Source: Arctopsyche grandis (lineage: Eukaryota; Arthropoda; Insecta; Trichoptera; Hydropsychidae). Taken from it: a DNA stretch of 64,000 nt. The position numbers were made by a program, and so were the translations under genes. How positions within the stretch are numbered: position 1 is the stretch's first letter; the number at the start of each line of letters is the position of its first letter. This document shows positions 47,418 through 56,754 of this stretch, piece after piece. The notes under the pieces were generated by a model. It searched no databases. It was not told the origin of the DNA and saw only the letters and a program-made list of their open reading frames with translations. The stretch is taken from positions 13,578,001 to 13,642,000 of the forward strand of contig NC_135358.1 in assembly GCF_051622035.1 (NCBI RefSeq), read 5' to 3'.

Positions 47418-47648
47418 TGTTCCGACTTTTGTAATGACGTGTGGCAAACAGTCTTATTAACTGATTGTCGATTGGCATTATTGACGAGTTGGCATTAGTG
47501 TCGGCCCAAGCGGAAATACGCGACGGTCGACAGAGTCACCGAGTAGACGGCGTACGGACAGCTTGTGTTCCGTACGCTCCGCTGGCCCACCACGTGCAAA
47601 TTTTACATTTCAATAAACTACATCAAACCATTATCGAAGTCTTTTCCA
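47418..47648 (+). repeat. BEL element 3' LTR
   Basis: 231 bp, one substitution from the 5' LTR. Followed by TCTAT target duplication. Confidence 0.95.
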
Positions 47649-48818
47649 TCTATTTTTATAAAATTTCCCGTTACGACTTAAAATTTTATGAATTACACTG
47701 AAAAAATAAACTTTTTGAATGTTACATACAAAAAAGAAGGTGTTTTTTTATAGAAGTTTTCCTGCTTATTCCGAATCCGCTTTCCAAATTTTCTCAGCAC
47801 CGAAGATCTTTGAGTAATACGCGTTTACGTTACATATGTATATTATGTCACTATTATTATTTTTTAAGGAATAACGTAGCTACAAAATATAACGTAATTT
47901 ATTTACGAAACATTTAAAGAGTAAGGTTACTTATTTTTGTCCATTGCCTCTTAATATTATGATTTCATTCTGTCCTTCTGACCCTAACGGCAAACCCAGT
48001 AATTGAGCTACAACTTTTAAATCCGTTATTCCTAAAATCAGATTTATCTAGACAAATATGCCATTGGGTAAATAAAGATGCATGGTTAAAGGAGCAAGCG
48101 GCTTTGAAGATTAGAAATTAGAAAAATTAAACATAAGCGGCAAGACATGCTAATTTGGAAGTAAAACATACAATTACAAAAAAATAGAGGCTGGTGGACA
48201 AATTCTGATGTCATATTCGGATTTAGCAGTGCAAAATTACATAATAATCAGCGAGAATTGTTTCTATTATATAAAAAAATCTTTGTTTAACAGTGGTATT
48301 TGAAATAAAATACATTTACTTGAAATGCGTTTTACCTGAAATTAATTAATTAATTCAGACGAAATTAATATATGTAAATGCACACAAAAAAGTAAAAAAG
48401 CAGCTATCAATTCCGAGAATCAGCGATTTTTGATTTTTAAATGCTTTTTATTATTACGAAATTATGTTCACAATACATCTTATATCTATTTTAAAAGCTA
48501 CTGATCTACTGATCATTTTCTATTTTACAATTTAATTTAATTTGGTTAGTAATCATAGTATTATATTATTCTAATATTAATCTACAGCATAATAGGAAAA
48601 AGAGCTCAAAAACCAATAAAGAATCAGAGATTTTGTTTACAAACAAGTCTATAGGACAAGTCTTGAATGATGACGATATCTGGATCTAGATGCTACGTGG
48701 AGTATAATTGGATTTTGTCCACTATTGTGTGAAACGATGCACATTAACATTTCGGAAGTAGGTCGTCGGAAAATCGTCCCTAAAATAGAAACGCAGCCTT
48801 TTGAATTATCCAGATGTT

Positions 48819-48858
48819 GTTGCCAGGTTTTACGATTAGGGGGCACGCACCTGGCAAC
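48819..48858. promoter_or_regulatory. Inverted RFX-like half-sites
   Basis: GTTGCCAGGT at 48819-48828 is exactly inverted at 48849-48858 (ACCTGGCAAC) with a 20-base spacer. GTTGCC is the RFX half-site core. The long spacer departs from the standard 0-3 base X-box gap. Confidence 0.3.
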
Positions 48859-49345
48859 GTTGTTATCAATCCAAAATCATGTCGTGCATTCGTGTTTATG
48901 TAACTTTTGAACGAAGAAAATGCATTTCTACGCGTGCTCGAATTTTCGCGTGTCAGGGGTATCCAAGCGATGGTCTCTTCAAAGAATAAACAAAAAATAA
49001 ATCAACAGAGAAAGATGCGCTCGTCACGGCACGCACCATACTACAGAAACGTTTCAACGAATGCTTGAATTTTCTTGAAACAATCGTCGAATATTGAAAT
49101 TTATTTTATTGTGTCATTAAGTATGTGGGAATGTTCTTCGAGGTGAACTCCCCTAACTGTCGAGTATCACACGAATTTAATTATTTTAGTAAAAATCTGT
49201 TTGCTTCCTTTTTTGTCGAATATGTTCAATATATAATAAATATGTATGTATATGGGTATAAGAATAGCACCATTGTGATTTGAATATCCTTTCATAGCAA
49301 GTACTTGTTACCTACCCTAACGTAAAAGAGGCTTTCTCGTGTCAG

Positions 49346-49542
49346 ACGACTCTCCCTTCGATCAGACCCCTGATTTAAATAAGAAAATTAAATTCAAATT
49401 TGATGCTCAAAACATTGCCCAACTCTTCCAAGGTGTCGCCTTTCATAAATATAATAGAATTAATATTAAATCCATTAATTTTTCACACAAAGAAAAGTTA
49501 GTCCATTTAAGTCAAGTATTTAAAAAGCAACAACACACAATC
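49346..49542 (+). CDS. Doubtful isolated exon
   Basis: An open stretch bordered by CTCGTGTCAG and ATC|GTAAGT. It would encode QTPDLNKKIKFKFDAQNIAQ, LFQGVAFHKYNRI and a Lys-rich tail. No family recognised, no neighbouring exon found, and it lies among repeats. Could be chance or an old transposon piece. Confidence 0.18.
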
Positions 49543-50241
49543 GTAAGTCATATTTTAATAAGCAATGCGGTTAGTCTACGTTGAAAGTTGGCTAAAACTC
49601 GCAAAAGTTGAAAGAAGAAAGATTAAGTAGTTCCTGAAACTAATTAAAGGGGCTCGGGTGTGGCGATACGATATCCAGCCAAGTTTTTACTATTATATAA
49701 TTAAAGGTGTGAAGTAAATAAAAGGTCTATTGATTTTATAAACATTAATCTGCTTATTCATATTTTAATAGATGGATATGTCGAATTAGGGTGAAATTAA
49801 CTTTTAACTGAAAGATAAACAAATATGAAACAAAGTTGTAATTTCTTTCATATGTATACATATATACGACGATACAGTTTATCAATTACAATACCATTAA
49901 GATAAAAAAATCGAGCTTTATTTAAGCTAGCAACTGTGTATTATATACATACATACATACATACATAAGTATATTGTTCATTGTAAATAGGTGTCCTAAG
50001 CTCCTTTTGAACGTGACTAGAATAGCTAAATCCTCCCCTAACAATGACTGTATAAAACATACATTTTCGTAAATTTGATGTTTTTTTCATGTACGTACGT
50101 ACAAACTTGTATATACATATATAGCAAATTCATTTTTGATCATTATGAAGTGTCCCAGAGAAGAAAATTTTCCCAGTGGTATAAAAAATACGGAATATTA
50201 TATTTAAAATATTTCTTTGAATTTGATACCAATTTTTCTCT

Positions 50242-50536
50242 TCTATATATGTATATAATAAAGAAGGTATGTAAAAATTAATGTATGTGTGTGTGTGTCT
50301 CGAATAGGCTCCTAAACCAGTGAACCGATTACGATGGAACTTTCTGGATTTATTGTATGCATGTCCGGGTAGATTATGTGAAAAAAAAACGGGAAAAATG
50401 GGTGTCATTGCAACGCTATATTTTCAAATGTTTTCGCGTCGCGACCAACGTGTTCGCTCCCTGCGTTTTACCGACATATGGGAACGGGAACAGGAACGAG
50501 AACGGAAACGGGAACGGGATAGGGAACGGGAACGGG
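50242..50536 (+). mobile_element. Helitron-like 5' fragment with GGGAAC minisatellite
   Basis: A TCTATATATGTATATAATAAAG start is followed by GGCTCCTAAACCAGTGAACCG-type text (CCGATTACGATGGAACTTTC) common in insect Helitron-like repeats. It ends in about nine GGGAAC/GGAACG units (50479-50536). The 3' end is replaced by the AT array. Confidence 0.4.
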
Positions 50537-50558
50537 AATTGCCTGCGTTATTGTAGCG

Positions 50559-50718
<160 letters not shown>

Positions 50719-50850
50719 ATATACATACTCTGATTATTACTAATTGTAAAACATACTTTAATTCTCTCGAGTCATGATGTAGAGGAGAGTATATTTGGGG
50801 AAACATTTCTATAAATTACTGGTTGGTTTGGTGAGCAAATTTTTGCATAA

Positions 50851-51236
50851 TTGAGCGTCAATTTTCCCAGACAACTGACGTACATTGGATGCCGCAGTTT
50901 GTTCTCTTCACCTGGAACACGTACCAATTTGGTGGTTTCGTCGCCTGTTGCTCGGGGCATCAAACTTCTCAATCAGATTTTTGTTAACTTGGATTTTTTC
51001 AATCTAAAATATGCCGATCTGGTTGAGGGATTGTTCAGTTTTAGATTGTAAATGAGTTCTCATATTTAATTGTTCATATTTCGTATTATCTTTTTCTATT
51101 TATTATTTTTTTATCTTTTAATTGCCTTTTCATGTATAGATATTATCCTAGCTTTAGTGACTCCCTGGAGTCTATCTATAATGTGACTATAGCTGAAAAC
51201 TGTGGTAAATAAATAAAAATAAATAAATATATGTAA
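50851..51236 (+). pseudogene. 5'-truncated LINE 3' end
   Basis: The coding part (to the stop at 51049-51051) gives RVNFPRQLTYIGCRSLFSSP, GTRTNLVVSSPVARGIKLLN, the C-terminal motif of Jockey/CR1-like ORF2. A 3' UTR and an (AAATA)n tail to 51236 follow. Dead on arrival by 5' truncation. Confidence 0.7.
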
Positions 51237-51409
51237 GATCCTGGATGCAGGGGGTTCCAAATGATACACGTGGATTCGGTCACACTATTTATTATGCGTC
51301 TATACGTCTGCCATAGGACCCCATCCACTTTCACCATGATATAGAACGTCTTTTCAAATTCCAAAATTCGCTATTTTCGATGCGCCTTAATATACATATG
51401 TATATCCCC

Positions 51410-51801
51410 GGTCTCCGTGACGAGCCAGAATGTTAAATTACAGAAAACACAAATATCGGAAGGCAAAGATCGAAAATCGAAAGATCTTGAGTCGAAAGAT
51501 AAAAAAAGGGTGCATGGTAAACGGTACATACTCACTTAATTTGAGCGAGCAGGATACAACAGGAACGAGAGGAACAGGCTTTTCCTCCCGTATTAATGTG
51601 CGCGCGCAGAATACGGGAGGAAAAGCCTGTTCCTCTTGTTCCTGTTGTACCCTGCTCGCGCAAATTAAGTGAGTATGTATGTGAGTATGTACCGTTTACC
51701 ATGCACCCTTTTTTTTTTTTTTTGATCTTTCGATTTTCGATCTTTGCCTTCCGATATTTGTGTTTTCTGTAATTTAACATTCTGGCTCGTCACGTAAGCC
51801 C
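51410..51801. mobile_element. Foldback family F, copy 3, near-perfect 392-bp palindrome
   Basis: The arms run almost to the centre near 51605: GGTCTCCGTGACGAGCCAGA at the left, inverted at the right, both with ATATCGGAAGGCAAAGATCG and GGAGGAAAAGCCTGTTCC-type segments. The direct repeat GTATATCCCC at 51400-51409 and 51802-51811 looks like a target duplication. Non-coding. Confidence 0.88.
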
Positions 51802-51811
51802 GTATATCCCC

Positions 51812-52804
51812 TACTTATCGAAAATGAGAAGGTTTTATAATAAAACTAGGTAGGCTGTCCCAGCCTGTATAATCCGCAATAAAAATATATTTAAAAGTAC
51901 CGCGACATTTTAAATGAAATTAAATTTTTAATAGTAGTATCCCTGCTTTTACGTCAAGGATGCATCGTCTGGTGTATTTGCGAAAACCGTGAATATTTAC
52001 AAATATAATTGGACGGCGTCGAGTGTGCAAACATTGTTAACGACCTTTGAAGAGGAACGAAAGGAGCTTTAAAGTCAAATAATGGAAAATTATAAACGCC
52101 GTATTTCTGCGGTTTTCAGACAATTTGCGCTCTTGCAAAACCATTATTAGACATGCTCGTACATTTATTTCCTCACTTTTTCATATATCATATATATATT
52201 TTTTGAGAACATTGTCGCAGACCGTTGAACTCTCACACGGTAGAAAGTATCTGAAAAATTATGATTGCACAACGGTTGTGTGTCTGTATGATGAGTTCGC
52301 GCGCACATGACCGATTACCGTTACATTATTCGAGACGACCCGGTAACACGTTAAATTAGATTTTAATCTGCATGCCTACAAACGTCTCCGAATGATGTAC
52401 ATACATACTTAGATTGCGCAATCGTTGTGCAATTCGGAAAAGTGAAATTTTTTCGGGGATTTTTCGCCGATGTGATTGAAGGAACGGAAGTCGGATTCGT
52501 ATGAGCGTAAATATGATTTTGTCATGGTCGTGTGAACCGTTCGTTTCGATCGTTTCGATTTATCGGGATCAATGGTTTGAATTAATTCTCGCGCACGCAC
52601 TCACGTGACCGATATCGTGACGACTTTCCTTTGGCCATTGTCGCAAAACGTAACGGAAAATCGAACCAATTTTTTGACCAAGTGTGGACTTGAGTTTGTG
52701 CCTTACAAAAATATAAAATTTATATTGAATTTCTTTCTTAATAATATGTGCGTAGTAAGCGTGAGAAAAAATACATTGGAAAAGAAAACAACTCATGATG
52801 TTTT
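51812..52804. other. Non-coding, moderately GC-rich segment
   Basis: About 52000-52620 is repeat-free with CG-containing words, an AACGACCTTTGAA nuclear-receptor-like site and TTTACGTCA. No splice-bounded exon. The open frame entering the next LINE fragment from here is accidental upstream of about 52826. Confidence 0.35.
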
Positions 52805-52830
52805 AATTTGTATACATATGTATACAAATT
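52805..52830. repeat. 26-bp perfect palindrome at LINE truncation point
   Basis: AATTTGTATAC and ATATG form AATTTGTATACAT|ATGTATACAAATT with no mismatch. It abuts the 5' truncation of the LINE fragment that follows. Confidence 0.8.
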
Positions 52831-53775
52831 ATGATCTTAATGTCTCCAAGTGCAAGGCTATGTGTTACTCCAGATCCAGATCCACCACCGATTGTACCTT
52901 TCCATATCTTGTTGGTAACTCTTTATTGAACTGGATCGATTCTACTGTTGATCTTGGGGTTGCATTCCAGAGTGACCTAAATTTCTCTGATCATATCGAC
53001 TCTGTGTGTTGCTCTGCCTCACGAATGCTTGGGTTTGTCTTTCGTAATTCTCGACACTACCATAATCCCGCTGTTTTGAGATTGCTGTACAATGCTCTAG
53101 TTAGGAGTATCTTGGAATACGCCTCTATGATCTGGAATCCTTACACTAAATCTTTATCTATGAAACTTGAACTTATCCAAAGACGATTTCTCCGACTGCT
53201 TTATAAGGAGCAATATGGGATTTACCCATACTTATTTCCTTCACAGTTCGTCATGGGTATGGTCGGCTACACTTCTCTTGACCACAGGAGGAGTGTTGCC
53301 CTCATCAAGTTCTTGTTTTCCATATTAAGAGGCTATATCTCCTGTCCGTCTATCCTGGTTGAGTTGGGCCTTCATGCTCCGGAAAGTGTGATATGGACCA
53401 GCCATCGTCCCCCTTTTCACACTCCTCTGGCTAGAACTGTGGCTTTTAGTTATTCTCCCATTCCTCGTGGCCTCCGTTTCTTAAATTCACTGGATGGTGC
53501 CATTGACATTTGTCACATCTCTCTTCATTCTCTGCACCACTTCCTAAGTTACGGAAGTCGCGACCATTTAGAAAGGTTGAGTTAGTTTATTTAATTATGA
53601 ATGTATTAAGAATTCTTTTTTTCTATGTCATGTTTTATTTAGTTATCTTTTCTTTATTTAATTTGTATATTTAATTTTTATTTTTTCCTTTTGTCCTTTC
53701 TTAATCTTTTTAGCACACTCGTCGCTTTGGAGCAATCTGTTAGACGAATGTGCTTGATTAATTGATGTTGTATAA
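52826..53775 (+). pseudogene. 5'-truncated Jockey/CR1-like LINE, ORF2 C-terminus
   Basis: From about LNVSKCKAMCYSRS to the stop at 53583-53585 the frame stays open: DLGVAFQSDLNFSDHI, RNSRHYHNPAVLRLLYNALV, RSILEYASMIWNPYT, IQRRFLRLLYKEQYG. These are the post-catalytic reverse transcriptase segments. Endonuclease and catalytic FADD core are missing. A 3' UTR to about 53775 follows. An open remnant, so a fairly recent truncated insertion. Confidence 0.88.
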
Positions 53776-53798
53776 TAAAAATATGTATGTAATATGAT

Positions 53799-54231
53799 CC
53801 GTTATATTTGAAATTGGCGTCCACTTTTCTTCATTTCGAGAAATATCCCGTAAAATATTAAATACAAAGTTTTGCGCTTAGTAATATTTAAAAATAGTGG
53901 TGGGCTGTAATACGTTTTTTCTGCTTCTCCGATATTTTGGACATCTAATATAGAATTTCGAAAGAGACTTTGAAAGAATGTTAGTAGGTAATGTTAGTTG
54001 ACGATTCGATATATATTTATTTTGATTCAAATAAATTTAATAAAAAAACAAATGAATATTTACTATTAGTTTCGCCATGCTTAAGCTGTTTATGTTACAA
54101 ATACTGAGCGAAGCCGGGTAAAACAACTAGTATCGAATAAAACGAAGTGATAACAATTTTGTGATTTAAGTCAAACAGAAATAGTGTATTTGGAACTGAA
54201 AATTGGACTTCCGACACTTTCAAATATAACG
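53799..54231 (+). mobile_element. Composite repeat with Helitron-like 3' end
   Basis: CCGTTATATTTGAAATTGGC at the left and an inverted relative at 54213-54231 bracket the unit. Inside, GCTTAAGCTGTTTATGTTAC then GAGCGAAGCCGGGTAAAACA and ACTAG (54127-54130) form the terminus shared with copies at 31533, 35437 and 54738. The left part matches 35890-35985 in reverse. Confidence 0.5.
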
Positions 54232-54737
54232 ACTCATTTATTGACATAATTTCATATAATTTGTATAGATCAAAATATGATGTAGAATATGTATGTATGT
54301 ACAACAAAAGTACATGATTCTATTTAGTCTATTAAGAAAATGTATTATTTTTTTTTTACATTGCATACAAAAATTAAACACGGAAAATGTGAACCATGTA
54401 TTTTCGTGGAGTTTTCCATTGGTTTCTTAATGTTTCCTATAACATCATTCAAATTTTTCTTGTACATATGTATGTATGTATGTACATACAAAATAATTCC
54501 GATTTCCAACTAATCTTTTCTGTTCAAACTTGTTTCTTAGTGCATTAATTGTCGTTACTGGTGGGACAATACTTATGTATGTCACAAAATATCTGGGCTG
54601 TGGGGACGGATCAAAATTTATCGACTCCGATTCCGACTCCAACTCCAACTTGAACGATATTAGTAAAATGAACTTTTCTTGTCAACGTATAAAATTATTA
54701 TTAGTAAAAATAATATCGATTTTAAAAATATAAGATA

Positions 54738-54990
54738 CTAGTGGTTTTACCCGGCTTCGCTTGGTATTTTTAATATAAACAGCTTAAAAATGGCTAATCC
54801 AATAGTAAACATTCATTTGTTTTTTTTATTAAATTTATTTGAATCGAAAAAAATAACATTAAACGATGTCGATATCGTCGTCATAGAAACTTTGATTTGT
54901 TTTTGATGCTCCCAACTAAACCTTACATACATTTAACCTTAGATAGTTACATACAAAGTCTCTTTCGAAATTATACATATATTAGATAAA
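54738..54990 (-). mobile_element. Helitron-like 3' terminal fragment (minus)
   Basis: CTAGTGGTTTTACCCGGCTT, CGCTTGGTATTTTTAATATA and the downstream CATTCATTTG and TCGTCGTCATAGAAACTTTG match the 31533 and 35437 copies. The minus-strand reading ends with a stem GCGAAGCCGGG then TAAAACCACTAG. Confidence 0.55.
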
Positions 54991-56380
54991 AGGAATTTAA
55001 AAAATAATAAATTGAAATGTAAACCAATTTATTGAATTATTGGTAATTAAATAGATATAGATAAAAAGTAAGTACATTCATAGTACATATGTATGAATTT
55101 CATACACAACCAAATCAATTTAATTTAAAAAATTGATAGTAAAAAAGTATCAGGTGGAAGAAACATGGGGTTTGGCCAGAACTCATCAAAATATGTACAA
55201 ATGTGCAATTCAACGATTTTATTTATAATGATTTTTATAAAGAAATTATTAAATTTCAATTTATTATTCGATTTATTTCAATAAATATAGAGACTCTAGT
55301 TGACGCATACCGTAATGCTATTAATTTAAAAAAATTAATCGGAGTCAGTTAGATTTTTAGTTTACGACTCCGACACGATTTGTACATACAAATGTACATA
55401 AATTTCGAAACGATTCACTCAATAATTGAACTGAAGTATACAGAATCTTCGAGATGCGTAATATCATTCATGCCACTAAGTATGAATGTTTTTGTTCCTG
55501 TACAATAATGAATTGGAAGACTTCCTAAATTTGAATGACCTTCTAAATTTTAAAATCTAAAACTGTTTGGCTGGTTTAGGTTCTACTTGTTCTAATATCT
55601 AGTGATGGAGTACCAGTATTGATCAAGTATCTTCGTTCTCTAAGCGAATTATGCAGTACATCTCATTTAGAAGTTCATTGTTCACGTGCGAAAAATTTAG
55701 AGCTATGTAATAATGAAGAAACTAAATATTTATAAGCTTGTAGAAAATTTTAATATTATTATTATTCGTGATAAATGTGCTGTTTATCAAAGTGTCTCTG
55801 GTGTTTTTATCTCTCAATATTTTCGAGAAAATACTGATATTCTTATTTGAATTTGCCAAACATACCTTACATATATTCTCATACCGGATTTGTTCACCTG
55901 TTCTGCCAAAAAAATCGACGTCTAAAAGCGAACTGAGAATTATAGCTATTGTTCTTTAAAAAATTGTTCGTGTGCTATTTTACGTTTCAAATGACGTAAT
56001 ACTAAATGTTGAACATAAATCTATCGACTTTGAAAGCAATTTGCGCTGTTGCTAGCATTTTAGATACGTCTATTTTTTTTATGTAAAAGCAAACATATGC
56101 CTCACTGTCTCTAATAGAATTATTTTTATATTCATTTGAACCAATAATATTTATAATTACCGGAAATCAGCACGTAAACATAAAATGAGAACGATTGTAA
56201 TACAATGATTTGCCTATTACACGTAATTCACTTTCATTTTTTTATCACTAATTTTAAATTTTCAATATCATTAAAATACAAACGTAATCAATGGAAAATA
56301 TTTAAGTTTTTTGGAATATTTTGGTTTATATAAAAAAAAAAACGGATACATATTATATTATTCTATCAAAATCTGTCAAC
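54991..56380. other. Non-coding AT-rich stretch
   Basis: No exon, no recognisable repeat beyond simple AT-rich DNA. Lies between the Helitron-like fragment and the 3' end of the intact LINE. Confidence 0.5.
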
Positions 56381-56754
56381 ATTATTTTTATTTTATTTTA
56401 TTTTATTTTATTTATTTGGAAAATTTACAGTTTACAGTTTATTAGATTGATAGTAAAAAAAATATAATTATGTTAAGTAAACCATTAATAATTTTCACAT
56501 ATAGGTAAAAAAAGAAAAGCTCAAACATTTAAAATAAGAAACAAAAATGATAATAGAGTAAGATAGTTAAAGAAAACAAAAAAAGAAAAAAAATAGAAAT
56601 AACAGTATAATAAAAATATCAGAATAATAAGAATAATAATATGATAAAAATTATGAAATAATATAAAAAATATAATATATAACAAAAAACAAAAAGACAA
56701 AATAAATACATCAAAATAAAAATTCATAATCATAATCATAAACTTTCATTAAAA

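Larger units (their letters stand above)
39628..47648 (+). mobile_element. BEL/Pao LTR retrotransposon, full length and young
   Basis: 8021 bp bounded by 231-bp LTRs that I compared base by base: one difference (GGTCGAAAGAG versus GGTCGACAGAG). A 5-bp target duplication TCTAT lies at 39623-39627 and 47649-47653. Inside are a repeat-rich leader, one long gag-pol frame and about 1 kb of 3' non-coding sequence. No envelope-like frame. Everything visible is consistent with a recently inserted, possibly active element. Confidence 0.96.
47654..50240. other. Mostly non-coding stretch right of the BEL element
   Basis: AT-rich, with a more complex patch at 48640-49130 that carries an inverted GTTGCCAGGT pair. 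Apart from a doubtful exon at 49346-49542 nothing is recognised. Confidence 0.45.

Noticed and set aside
52605..52825. N-terminal extension of the LINE frame at 52.8 kb
   Set aside because: The upstream open stretch has no LINE similarity and precedes the palindrome at the truncation point; it is accidental.
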